Source: Pseudomonas sp. BN102
Lineage (GTDB): Bacteria > Pseudomonadota > Gammaproteobacteria > Pseudomonadales > Pseudomonadaceae
DNA: 64,000 bases
NCBI RefSeq assembly: GCF_029871245.1
Contig: NZ_SSON01000077.1
Coordinates: forward strand, 300,204 to 364,203
Direction: 5' to 3'
Shown piece by piece: positions 20,949-29,448 of the stretch. A program made the translations under genes and the position numbers. Within the stretch, counting starts at the first letter, position 1; each line of letters begins with the position of its first letter. The notes under the pieces are model-generated. The model searched no databases. It saw nothing but the letters and a program-made list of their open reading frames with translations, and had not been told where the DNA came from.

Positions 20949-22919
20949 ATGTCCACTGCCGTCCAGTCAGCCCAAGCCTTCCCGCACCTCTTCGAGCCCC
21001 TGGAAATCCGCGGCAAGCGCTTGAAGAACCGCATCATGTCCAGCGGACACGACACCTCCATGCCCGCCGATAACCTGGTCAACGACCAGCTCGTCGCCTA
21101 TCACCGCGCCCGAGCTCAAGGCGGCGTCGGCTTGATCGTGCTGCAGGTCGCCGGGGTCCACGACAGTGCGCGCTACACCTCCCATGTGCTGATGGCCACC
21201 GACGACACCTGCATCGAGGGCTACCGTCGCCTGGCCGAGGCCTGCCACGCTGAAGGCACCGTGGTGCTGTCGCAGATCTTCCATCCGGGCCGGGAAATCA
21301 TGGAGTCCAGCGACGGCCTGCTGGCGGTGGCCTGGTCCGCCTCGGCCTCGCCCAACGAGCGATTCCGGGTGATGCCACGGGCCCTGGACCAGCCGATGAT
21401 CGACGAGATAGTCGCCGGCTACGCATCCGCCGCGCGGCGCCTCTGCGAAGCCGGGCTGGACGGGGTGGAGATAGTCGCCAGCCATGGTTACCTGCCGGCG
21501 CAATTCCTCAATCTGCGGGTGAACCAGCGTGAGGACGGCTACAACGGCGACCTGGAGGCGCGCCTGCGCTTCCTCCGCGAAGTGATCCAGGCCGTGCGCG
21601 CCGAGTGTTCGGCAGACTTCATCGTCGGGCTGCGCATCTCCGCCGACGAACGCGACCCGGAAGGCCTGACCGAGGACGAATCCCTGGCCGCGGTGCTGTC
21701 CCTGCAGGGGCAGCTGGACTACGTCCACCTGGTAGCCGGCACCTCCGCTTCCCTCGTCGGCGCCATCCACATCGTGCCGCCCATGGCCATCGAGGCCGCC
21801 TACCTGGCGCCCACCGCGGGCAGTTTCAGGGCGCGCCTGGACATCCCGCTGTTCGTCACCGGACGGATCAACCAGCCCCAGGAAGCCGACACCATCATCG
21901 CCCGGGGCCAGGCCGACGTCTGCGGCATGACCCGCGCGCTGATCTGCGACCCGCTGATGCCGAACAAGGCCGCCGCCGGCCGCAGCGATGATGTGCGCGC
22001 CTGCATCGCCTGCAACCAGGCCTGCATCGGCCACTTCCACCGCGGCTACCCGATCTCCTGCATCCAGCATCCCGAAACCGGCCGCGAACTGACCTACGGT
22101 CAGGCCAATCCCGCGGCCCGGCGCAAGCGGGTGATGGTGGTGGGCGGCGGTCCGGCGGGCATGAAAGCCGCGGCGGTGGCGGCCCAGCGCGGCCACGATG
22201 TGACCCTGTTCGAAGCCGGCAGCCAGCTCGGCGGCCAGGTGCTGCTGGCACAACTGCTGCCCCGGCGCAGCGAGTTCGGCGGCGCGTCCACCAACCTGCA
22301 GCGGGAAATGGAGCTCGCGGGTGTGCAGGTGCAACGCAACGTGCGGGTCGACCGTGCACGGGTGGAGCGGGAACGCCCCGACCTGGTCATCCTCGCCACC
22401 GGCGCCCGGCCCTACTGGCCGCCCTTCGAGCGGGGCGGCGAATTGCAGGTGGTGGACGCCTGGCAGGTGCTGCGCGAAGAGGTGCAACCGGGCCGCTCAG
22501 TGCTGGTCACCGACTGGCGCGGCGACTGGATCGCTCCCGGCATCGCCGAGCGCCTGGCGCGCAACGGCCACCAGGTGCGCCTGGCGGTGAACGGCCCCCA
22601 CTGCGGCGAGAGCCTGCCGCTTTACGTGCGCGACCAGTTGGCCGGCGAGCTGCACAAACTGGGCATCCCGGTCACGTCCTACGCCCGCCTGTACGGCTGC
22701 GACGACAGCACGGTGTACATGATGCACGCGACCTGCGGCGAACCCATGCTGTTCGAGGAGGTGGACACCCTGGTGCTCTGCCAGGGCCACCAGCCGGTGG
22801 ACGACCTGGGCGCCGAATTGCAGGGGCTGGTGGAGTTCAAGCGGATCGGCGACTGCCTGGCGCCCCGGACGGTGGAGGAAGCCATCTACGAAGGGCTGAA
22901 GGTCGGCTGGAACATCTGA
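20949..22919 (+). CDS. NADH:flavin oxidoreductase, FMN/4Fe-4S/FAD demethylase type
   Basis: A 656-residue member of the trimethylamine-dehydrogenase / 2,4-dienoyl-CoA reductase / dimethylglycine demethylase family. Residues 1-345 form an old-yellow-enzyme TIM barrel that binds FMN. Cys352, Cys355, Cys359 and Cys371 (C-x2-C-x3-C-x11-C) form the 4Fe-4S site. The C-terminal half has a dinucleotide-binding motif VVGGGPAGMKAA. Such enzymes oxidise N-methyl groups of betaines or N-methylated amino acids. The ATG has AGGAG 5 bp upstream. The substrate is not known; the neighbouring binding protein and cupin regulator suggest an imported amine. Confidence 0.8.
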   Translation: MSTAVQSAQAFPHLFEPLEIRGKRLKNRIMSSGHDTSMPADNLVNDQLVAYHRARAQGGVGLIVLQVAGVHDSARYTSHVLMATDDTCIEGYRRLAEACHAEGTVVLSQIFHPGREIMESSDGLLAVAWSASASPNERFRVMPRALDQPMIDEIVAGYASAARRLCEAGLDGVEIVASHGYLPAQFLNLRVNQREDGYNGDLEARLRFLREVIQAVRAECSADFIVGLRISADERDPEGLTEDESLAAVLSLQGQLDYVHLVAGTSASLVGAIHIVPPMAIEAAYLAPTAGSFRARLDIPLFVTGRINQPQEADTIIARGQADVCGMTRALICDPLMPNKAAAGRSDDVRACIACNQACIGHFHRGYPISCIQHPETGRELTYGQANPAARRKRVMVVGGGPAGMKAAAVAAQRGHDVTLFEAGSQLGGQVLLAQLLPRRSEFGGASTNLQREMELAGVQVQRNVRVDRARVERERPDLVILATGARPYWPPFERGGELQVVDAWQVLREEVQPGRSVLVTDWRGDWIAPGIAERLARNGHQVRLAVNGPHCGESLPLYVRDQLAGELHKLGIPVTSYARLYGCDDSTVYMMHATCGEPMLFEEVDTLVLCQGHQPVDDLGAELQGLVEFKRIGDCLAPRTVEEAIYEGLKVGWNI

Positions 22920-22980
22920 GGGCCCCGGCGGGTCGCGGCTGCCTTACAATGCCGCGATCCTGCGCCCTGTGGAGGGAACC

Positions 22981-23571
22981 ATGAGCCCCAGCCTGCCATC
23001 GCCGAACGCCAACGCCGAGAGCCAGTTCCTCGGCACGCGCATCCGCGCGCTGCGCAAACGCCAAGGCATGACCCTCAGCGAACTGGCCGAGCAGAGCAAG
23101 CTCACCGCCGGCTACATCAGCCAGCTGGAACGCAACCTGGCCTATCCCTCGATCCCGGCGCTGTTCAATATCGCCCGCAGCCTGGGAGTGACCATCCAAT
23201 GGTTCTTCGCCAGCGAGGCGCCCACCAGCGAGGCCGACCGCGGCTACGTGGTGCGGCGCAATGCGCGCACCAGCCTGCACTACGAGGATGGCATCACCGA
23301 CGAGCTGCTCAGCCCGCAGCCATTGCGCCAGCTGGAAATGCTCCACTCGCGCTTCCCGCCCGGCAGCTACAGCGAAGAGAGCTATAGCCACGAGGGAGAA
23401 GAGGCTGGCTACGTGCTCAGTGGCGAATTCGAACTCTGGGTCGGCGACCGCCACTTCCGCCTGCAGGAAGGCGACAGCTTCAGCTTCTCCAGCCAGGAAC
23501 CGCACCGCTACGGCAATCCCGGGGATAAGGATGCGCTGGTGCTCTGGGTGATCACCCCGCCGACGTTCTAG
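22981..23571 (+). CDS. XRE-family regulator with C-terminal cupin domain
   Basis: A 196-residue protein: helix-turn-helix at about 20-74 (MTLSELAEQSKLTAGYISQL) and a cupin at about 118-192 (SHEGEEAGYVLSGEFELWVG). This architecture is common for local regulators of amine and amino-acid catabolism, with the cupin sensing a small ligand. The start is ATG 22981 with GGAGGG 5 bp upstream; a GTG at 22969 is less likely. A TACAAT box within a TCGCGGC/GCCGCGA inverted repeat precedes it. Confidence 0.88.
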   Translation: MSPSLPSPNANAESQFLGTRIRALRKRQGMTLSELAEQSKLTAGYISQLERNLAYPSIPALFNIARSLGVTIQWFFASEAPTSEADRGYVVRRNARTSLHYEDGITDELLSPQPLRQLEMLHSRFPPGSYSEESYSHEGEEAGYVLSGEFELWVGDRHFRLQEGDSFSFSSQEPHRYGNPGDKDALVLWVITPPTF

Positions 23572-23591
23572 TCGCTGACGGAAGTCATTTC

Positions 23592-23698
23592 TGTAGAGGC
23601 GAATTCATTCGCCAAGGGTGGCACAGCCACCCCGAAGCAAAATCGAATGGCAGACCTTCGGCCTGCTTGGCGATTGAAATCGCCCCTACAAGGATTTC
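23592..23698. repeat. Intergenic element bounded by GTAG..GCGA palindromes
   Basis: The left end GTAGAGGCGAATTCATTCGCC and the right end GGCGATTGAAATCGCCCCTAC form imperfect complementary termini around about 60 bp. It fills the gap between the regulator and waaA and is non-coding. Confidence 0.6.
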
Positions 23699-23705
23699 GC
23701 CAGCT

Positions 23706-24974
23706 TCAGCCCAGAAGCCGCGCAATCCCGCCCAACAACCGCTCCAGCGCCCCCTGGTTGGCCTTGAGTACACCCAGCCCAGCCTCGCGCATGGTCGCCG
23801 CGCGAACCGGGTCGGCCCAGAGCCCGCTTACCTGCGCGGCCAGTTGCCCGGCATCGCTTACCTCTGCCAACGCACCGGCATCGCGTAGCTGCGCGGCGAT
23901 CTCGAGGAAGTTGAACAAGTGCGGCCCCGACAGCACCGGCTTGCCCAGGGCCGCTGGTTCCAGCAGGTTGTGGCCGCCGTTGGGCACCAGGCTGCCGCCG
24001 ACGAAGGCGATATCCGCCAGGGCGTAGAGGAACAGCAGTTCGCCCATGGTGTCACCCACCAACACCTGGGTGTCCGCTGTGACGGCCTCACCCGTGGAGC
24101 GGAGCACGGTCGCCAGCCCCTCACGGCGGCACAGCTCGAACATCGAGCCGAAGCGCTCGGGATGGCGCGGCACCAGGATCAGCAACGCGTCCGGCCGCCG
24201 CGCCAGCAAGGTCTTGTGCGCCGCGAGGATGACTTCGTCTTCGCCGGCGTGGGTACTGGCGGCGATCCAGACCGGCCGATCCTCTGCATGCCACTGCCCG
24301 CGCAGGGCGGCAGCGCGGTCGAGCAGGGCCGGATCGATGCGCAGGTCAAACTTGATCGAGCCGGTCACCCCCACGCACTCCGGCCGCGCGCCCAGGGCGC
24401 GAAAACGCTCGGCTTCGGCCTCGGTCTGCACGGCGATCCAGTTCAGCTCGGCCAGCATGGGCGCGGTGAGCTTGTGGAAGCGCGCATAGCCACGGGCCGA
24501 GCGCTCGGACAGGCGGGCGTTGGCCAGTACCACGGGAATGCCGCGCGCGGCGCACTGATGGATATGGTTGGGCCAGAGTTCGGTCTCCATGATCACCGCC
24601 AGCCTCGGCCGCGCAAGGTCGAGGAAGCGCGCCGCCGCCCAGGGCAGGTCATAGGGCAGGTAGCAGTGCTGCACCCGCTCGCCGAACAGCGCGCGGATGC
24701 GCTCGGAGCCGGTGGGCGTCATGCAGGTGATGGTGATGGGCAGATCCGGGTGGCGTTCCAGCAGGGCGCGGATCATGGGGGCGGCGGCAATGCTTTCGCC
24801 CACCGACACCGCATGGACCCAGATGCCACCGGGCGCGAGCGGTGGCAGGCCGAAGGCGAAACGCTCCTTGACGCGCCGGGCATAGGCCGGCGCGCGCCAG
24901 GCCCGCCAGGCCAGGCGCAGGGCCACCAAGGGCAGACCGAGATGGAACAGCAAGGTATAGAGGGCTCGATTCAT
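23706..24974 (-). CDS. waaA: 3-deoxy-D-manno-octulosonic acid transferase WaaA
   Basis: Adds Kdo to lipid IVA, the first core sugar step at the inner membrane. The 422-residue GT-B enzyme has an N-terminal membrane anchor and then the conserved WVHAVSVGESIAAAP motif carrying the catalytic Glu. It continues with METELWPN and a C-terminal domain with GGSLVPNGGHNLLEPAALG. This is full length for the family. The LysR gene lies upstream on the same strand with a 48-bp gap. Confidence 0.96.
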   Translation of the reverse strand: MNRALYTLLFHLGLPLVALRLAWRAWRAPAYARRVKERFAFGLPPLAPGGIWVHAVSVGESIAAAPMIRALLERHPDLPITITCMTPTGSERIRALFGERVQHCYLPYDLPWAAARFLDLARPRLAVIMETELWPNHIHQCAARGIPVVLANARLSERSARGYARFHKLTAPMLAELNWIAVQTEAEAERFRALGARPECVGVTGSIKFDLRIDPALLDRAAALRGQWHAEDRPVWIAASTHAGEDEVILAAHKTLLARRPDALLILVPRHPERFGSMFELCRREGLATVLRSTGEAVTADTQVLVGDTMGELLFLYALADIAFVGGSLVPNGGHNLLEPAALGKPVLSGPHLFNFLEIAAQLRDAGALAEVSDAGQLAAQVSGLWADPVRAATMREAGLGVLKANQGALERLLGGIARLLG

Positions 24975-25022
24975 GGGCGCGGAGCTTAGCCAAACTGGCC
25001 GCCAATGGCACCTGGCATCTGC

Positions 25023-25907
25023 TCAGCCCATCGCCTGCAAGTGCTCGGCGAGGCTGTCCGCCAGCCAGAGCGCCGCCGGGCCCAGGGCCTCATCCCGGCG
25101 GCAGACCAGCTCCACCACCAGCGACGGCGGCGTCCAGTCGCTGCGCAACTCCACCAGCTGTCCCTGGTAGCCCGGGTACTGCGCCACATGGCGCGGCAGC
25201 CAGGCCCAGCCGAGGCCGCGCATCAGGAGTTCAGCCATGACGTAGAAGCTGTCGGCGCGCCAGACCTGCGGGCCAATTTGCTCGCCGCCGGGGTAGTGGC
25301 TGTCCTGGGGCGCCATGAGCACCTGGCGATGGCGCGCCAGTTCATGCCGGTCGGCGTAGGACTGCGCCGCCAGGGGGTGGCCGGCGCCACAGACCGTGAC
25401 CATCTCGATGGTGCCCAGGCGTTGGCGCTCCAGGGCATCGGGCATGCGCTCAAGGTGAAACAGCAGGCCGAGGTCGGCGCGGCGCTCCAGCAGCTTGCGC
25501 GCCACGTCCCCCTGGGCGCTGCTGGCCAGCTGCACCTCCAGCAGCGGGAAGGCCCGCCCTAGCGCCTCCAGGCTGGCCAGCACCGGCTGGTAGGGCATGG
25601 CCTCGTCCAGGGCCAGGCGCAGCCGCGCTTCCTCGCCCCGCGCCAAACCCAGCGCGCGGCCGTCCAGGCGCTGGCACTGGCGCAGCACCTCGCGCGCCTC
25701 CTCCAGCAGGGCCTTGCCCGCCTCCGTGAGGCGCGGCTGGCGCCCGCTGCTGCGATCGAACAACTGCACCCCGAGGTCCTCCTCCAACAGGGCAATGCCG
25801 CTGCTGACCGCCGACTGGGCGCGACGCAGCTGTCGGGCCACGGCGGAAAAGGACTGTCCCTCGGCGACGCCGACGAACAGGCGAATCTGCTCCAGGTTCC
25901 ATTGCAT
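25023..25907 (-). CDS. LysR-family transcriptional regulator
   Basis: A 294-residue LysR protein with the N-terminal helix-turn-helix (residues 1-60, SFSAVARQLRRAQSAVSSGI) and a periplasmic-binding-like effector domain. It is divergent from the emrE gene across 92 bp, so emrE or its own gene is the natural target (inference). No effector can be read from sequence. Confidence 0.9.
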   Translation of the reverse strand: MQWNLEQIRLFVGVAEGQSFSAVARQLRRAQSAVSSGIALLEEDLGVQLFDRSSGRQPRLTEAGKALLEEAREVLRQCQRLDGRALGLARGEEARLRLALDEAMPYQPVLASLEALGRAFPLLEVQLASSAQGDVARKLLERRADLGLLFHLERMPDALERQRLGTIEMVTVCGAGHPLAAQSYADRHELARHRQVLMAPQDSHYPGGEQIGPQVWRADSFYVMAELLMRGLGWAWLPRHVAQYPGYQGQLVELRSDWTPPSLVVELVCRRDEALGPAALWLADSLAEHLQAMG

Positions 25908-25999
25908 GACCGGCCACCCATCTCAAAAACAGATAGGTAATGACTTTATCCCATCGCCAGAGCACTTAGAATCCGCGTCATTGCACAGGAGGCCCGACC

Positions 26000-26332
26000 A
26001 TGACCGGCTACGCTTATCTCGCTATCGCCATCGCCGCCGAAGTGATCGCCACCACCTCGATGAAGGCCATCGACGGCTTCAACAAACCCCTGCCCCTGAT
26101 CCTGGTGATCGGCGGCTACGCCATCGCCTTCTGGATGCTCACCCTGGTGGTACGCAGCATCCCGGTGGGCATCGCCTACGCCATCTGGGCCGGGCTCGGC
26201 ATCGTGCTGGTGAGCGTCGCCGCGCTGGTGCTCTACCAGCAGAAGCTGGATACCCCGGCCATGCTCGGGATGGGGCTGATCGTCTCGGGCGTCGTCGTCA
26301 TCCAGCTGTTCTCCAGCAGCACCGGCCACTGA
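26000..26332 (+). CDS. emrE: Small multidrug resistance transporter (EmrE type)
   Basis: A 110-residue SMR transporter with four membrane helices. The essential proton/substrate residue Glu14 is present (AIAIAAEVIATTSMK), as are the GIAYAIWAGLG and IVSGVVVIQLFS segments. It exchanges protons for quaternary cations and works as a dimer. The ATG has AGGAGG 7 bp upstream. Confidence 0.95.
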   Translation: MTGYAYLAIAIAAEVIATTSMKAIDGFNKPLPLILVIGGYAIAFWMLTLVVRSIPVGIAYAIWAGLGIVLVSVAALVLYQQKLDTPAMLGMGLIVSGVVVIQLFSSSTGH

Positions 26333-26369
26333 GAACCGGTCGACGACCGGCTCCAGGCAGCTTCACCGA

Positions 26370-26399
26370 CAGGGGCGCTATACTGCGCCCCTGTTTTTT
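26370..26399 (+). terminator. Terminator after emrE
   Basis: CAGGGGCG and CGCCCCTG arms (26370-26377 and 26386-26393) are followed by TTTTTT. The loop contains TATACT, but no matching -35 box is found at the right distance. Confidence 0.8.
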
Positions 26400-26417
26400 C
26401 TGAGGCGCTTCCCTCCC

Positions 26418-27593
26418 ATGGCCGAATCCCTTTCCACCGACGTGCTCATCCTGGGCGGCGGCATCGCCGGCCTCTGGCTCAACGCCCGCCTGCGCAAGCA
26501 AGGCTTCGCCACCCTGCTGGTGGAGAACGCCAGCCTCGGCGGTGGGCAGAGCGTGAAGTCCCAGGGGATCATCCACGGTGGCGCCAAGTACGCCCTGCAC
26601 GGCGCCCTCACCGGCGCCTCCGAGGCCATCGCCGAGATGCCGCGACGCTGGCGCGAGGCCCTGGCAGGCCAGGGCGAACTCGACCTCACCGGCGTGCGCC
26701 TGCTTTCCGACGCCCATTACCTCTGGTCCCCCGGCACCCTGGCCGGCAACCTCACCAGCTTCTTCGCCAGCAAGGCGGTACGCGGCCGCGTCGACCAGGT
26801 CAAGGGCGACGACCTGCCGCCCGCCCTGCAACACCCGAAATTCAAGGGCAAGGTCTATCGACTGGCCGAACTGGTGCTGGATGTACCCAGCCTGATCGCC
26901 CGCCTGGCTGACCTGGCCGGCGACGGCCTGCTGGCCGCCCGTGAGGTCGAGCCCCTGCAGGAGGATGGCCGGCTCATCGGATTGCGTATCGACGGCCGCG
27001 AGGTCCGGGCCCAGCGCATCGTCCTCAGCGCCGGCGCCGGCAACCAGGCGCTGCTCGAGGCCCTGGGACTGAGCCAGCCGGCCATGCAGTGCCGCCCACT
27101 GCACATGGTGATGCTCAAGGCGCCCAGCCTGAAGCCGCTCTACGCCCACTGCCTGGGCGGCGGACCCAAGCCGCGGATCACGGTCACCAGCCACCCGGCC
27201 GCCGACGGCCAATGGGTCTGGTACCTGGGTGGCGACCTGGCCGAAGCCGATGGCGTGGCCCGCAACGAGGCCGAGCAGATCGCCGCCGCCGAACAGGAAC
27301 TGCGCCAGCTGCTGCCCTGGATCGACCTGTCCGCCGCCCAGTGGGCGACCCTGCGGGTCGACCGCGCCGAGCCGGCGCAATCCGGCCTGGTCCGTCCGGA
27401 CAACGCCTTCCTCAGTGAGCAGGGCGCGCTGCTGGTGGGCTGGCCGACCAAGCTGGCCCTGGCGCCAGACTTCGCCGACCGCGTGCTGGCCGCCTTCGAA
27501 CGCGACGGGCTGCGCCCGGCTGCCCACCCTCCCCTGCCTCACCTGCCCCGCCCTCCCGTGGCGCAACCCGTCTGGGAGGAGCTGCTGGGATGA
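26418..27593 (+). CDS. FAD-dependent oxidoreductase (DAO fold)
   Basis: A 391-residue protein starting with a Rossmann FAD motif (LILGGGIAGLWLNARL) and ending with a C-terminal segment typical of the D-amino-acid/glycerol-3-phosphate oxidase superfamily. It has no signal peptide, and its substrate is unknown. It shares a 4-bp ATGA overlap with the following aldo/keto reductase gene, so the two are made together. Confidence 0.8.
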   Translation: MAESLSTDVLILGGGIAGLWLNARLRKQGFATLLVENASLGGGQSVKSQGIIHGGAKYALHGALTGASEAIAEMPRRWREALAGQGELDLTGVRLLSDAHYLWSPGTLAGNLTSFFASKAVRGRVDQVKGDDLPPALQHPKFKGKVYRLAELVLDVPSLIARLADLAGDGLLAAREVEPLQEDGRLIGLRIDGREVRAQRIVLSAGAGNQALLEALGLSQPAMQCRPLHMVMLKAPSLKPLYAHCLGGGPKPRITVTSHPAADGQWVWYLGGDLAEADGVARNEAEQIAAAEQELRQLLPWIDLSAAQWATLRVDRAEPAQSGLVRPDNAFLSEQGALLVGWPTKLALAPDFADRVLAAFERDGLRPAAHPPLPHLPRPPVAQPVWEELLG

Positions 27594-28399
27594 ACAACCT
27601 GCACAACCTCCATCGCCCCCTCGGCGGCACCGGCCTGCTGGTTTCCCCGCTGGGCCTGGGCACCGTCAAGCTGGGCCGCGACCAGGGGGTGAAGTACCCC
27701 AGCGGGTTCACCATTCCCGACGACTTCGAGGCCCGTCAGCTATTGGCCCTGGCCCGGGATCTCGGCATCAACCTGATCGACACCGCGCCGGCCTATGGCC
27801 GCAGCGAAGAGCGCCTCGGTCCGCTATTGCGCGGCCAGCGCCAGGACTGGGTGATCGTCAGCAAGGTGGGCGAGGAATTCGACGGTGGTGTTTCCCGTTT
27901 CGATTTCAGCCCCGAACACGCAAGGTTCTCCGTCGAACGCAGCCTGAAACGCCTGGAAACCGACTTCATCGACCTGGTGCTGGTGCATTCCGACGGCAAC
28001 GACCTGGCGGTACTGCGCGACAGCGGCGTGTACGAGACGCTTGCCGAGCTGAAGCAGGCCGGCAAGATCCGCGCCTTCGGCCTGTCCGGCAAGACGGTGG
28101 AAGGCGGCCTGCTGGCCCTGGAACAGGGCGACTGCGCCATGGTCACCTACAACCTCAACGAGCAGGACGAGAAGCCGGTGCTCGACTTCGCGCTGCAACA
28201 GAACAAGGGCATCCTGGTCAAGAAAGGCCTGGCCAGCGGCCATGCCTGCCTGGGCGCGGGGGTGGATCCGGTGCGCGCCAGCTTCGAACTGATCTTCGGT
28301 CATCCCGGGGTGACCAGCGCGATAGTCGGGACCATCAATCCGCTGCATCTGACCCATAATGTCGCGACGGCCGCCGCAGTGATCGGGGGTCTACCCTAG
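27590..28399 (+). CDS. Aldo/keto reductase
   Basis: A 269-residue (beta/alpha)8 reductase. The catalytic set is visible: Asp and Tyr in NLIDTAPAYGRSEERLG, Lys in DWVIVSKVGEEF and His in DLVLVHSDG. It uses NADPH, judging by the family. It overlaps the FAD oxidoreductase gene by 4 bp, implying a linked carbonyl/hydroxyl step. Confidence 0.88.
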   Translation: MNNLHNLHRPLGGTGLLVSPLGLGTVKLGRDQGVKYPSGFTIPDDFEARQLLALARDLGINLIDTAPAYGRSEERLGPLLRGQRQDWVIVSKVGEEFDGGVSRFDFSPEHARFSVERSLKRLETDFIDLVLVHSDGNDLAVLRDSGVYETLAELKQAGKIRAFGLSGKTVEGGLLALEQGDCAMVTYNLNEQDEKPVLDFALQQNKGILVKKGLASGHACLGAGVDPVRASFELIFGHPGVTSAIVGTINPLHLTHNVATAAAVIGGLP

Positions 28400-28424
28400 C
28401 CGCCCCCCTCCAGAAGGAGCCGAC

Positions 28425-29330
28425 ATGCCGCGAATCCTCGCCCGCAAGGACCCCAGCGCATTCAAGACCCTCCCACTGCATGTCGAAGCCAGTGCCGACG
28501 CGTTGAGCTACCAGAGCCTGGGGCGGCCTTTGAACTTCTCGCAGATGCTGGAGCGCCGAAGACCGGTAGAGGTGAACGACAGCCGGCGCTTCGCGGTGGA
28601 ACTGGCGAACCTCGGCGTTTCGGTGCGGCTGACCCTGAACCTCCAGGGCCGCGACTACTGGCTGGTGGTGCGCCAGCGCCGACACGATCGGGGCGACACC
28701 GTGCTCAAGCTGATTTCCGGCTATGTCCCGGCCCACGAGCTGAACCTGCCACTGCTCACCGCCATCCAGGAAGTGGCCGAGGAGTGCCTGATCGAAACTC
28801 CGGAAGGCTGGTTGGCCGGTCGTTTCGCCGACACCTGGCTGCCCACGCCCTATCAGCGCCAGCTGCGCTATCGCGAAGCCAATCACTTCCGCCTGAGTCC
28901 GCTCTCCGGCGCGGCGCGGCCGGTGCGCAATGGCAAGTTGACCCTGCTGGAGCGGCCGCAGGCCTATGTCCACCTGCCCACCGCCTCGCTGCAGCTGGTC
29001 TACGACCTGCGCCTGGACCTGCCACGGGACAGCCACCAGATCAGCCTCTTCCATGTCGATGAAGTGCTGCAGGGCCGCGAGCTGGTGGCGAGCCTGGAGA
29101 GGCGCCGGCCCGACATCTACCTGCTGCCGCTGTACCAGGGCGTCCCCACCGGCGAGCTGCTGACCTTGCGCAATGGCGAGTTCTCTGCCACCAGCACCCG
29201 CGGCGTCTGGCTTTCGGAGAGCTTCGCCGAGCAGGACGGCTGGCTGGTCCATGAAGAGCGCGTGCGCTGGAAGGATTGGTTAGCGCGAGTGGGGACGGCG
29301 CGGCCGACGGGAAAGAAGGTGGCGTGCTGA
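28425..29330 (+). CDS. Conserved hypothetical protein with degenerate Nudix-like box
   Basis: A 301-residue soluble protein. Residues 99-123 read G-x5-E (Gly99, Glu105), nine residues, then QEVAEECLI. This resembles a Nudix box GX5EX7REUXEEXGU with a two-residue insertion, Gln for Arg and Leu for Gly. There are no Walker motifs, so the 'metal ABC transporter ATPase' label sometimes given to relatives is not supported. The ATG at 28425 has AAGGAG 5 bp upstream and lies 25 bp after the reductase gene, so it is probably co-transcribed. Confidence 0.65.
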   Translation: MPRILARKDPSAFKTLPLHVEASADALSYQSLGRPLNFSQMLERRRPVEVNDSRRFAVELANLGVSVRLTLNLQGRDYWLVVRQRRHDRGDTVLKLISGYVPAHELNLPLLTAIQEVAEECLIETPEGWLAGRFADTWLPTPYQRQLRYREANHFRLSPLSGAARPVRNGKLTLLERPQAYVHLPTASLQLVYDLRLDLPRDSHQISLFHVDEVLQGRELVASLERRRPDIYLLPLYQGVPTGELLTLRNGEFSATSTRGVWLSESFAEQDGWLVHEERVRWKDWLARVGTARPTGKKVAC

Positions 29331-29382
29331 AGCCGGGGACGCGCAAGGCGCCCCGGCGCGACTGAGTTGGCCCTGCAGATTT

Positions 29383-29442
29383 GTAGGGTGTGCCGTGCGC
29401 ACAAAAGCCTGAAACCTAGGCGGTGCGCAGGGCGCACCCTAC
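29383..29442. repeat. Intergenic inverted repeat (GTAGGGTG..GCGCACCCTAC family)
   Basis: Arms of 11 bp at 29383-29393 and 29432-29442; second member of the family seen at 3875-3962. It lies between two converging genes and ends 7 bp before a stop codon. Confidence 0.75.
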
Positions 29443-29448
29443 CCTTGC

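Noticed and set aside
26370-26399. TATACT within the hairpin upstream of the FAD oxidoreductase as a promoter
   Set aside because: No -35-like hexamer lies 15-19 bp upstream; the symmetric stem plus T6 fits a terminator better.
28425-29330. Metal ABC transporter ATPase annotation
   Set aside because: No Walker A, Walker B or LSGGQ motif is visible anywhere in the 301 residues.
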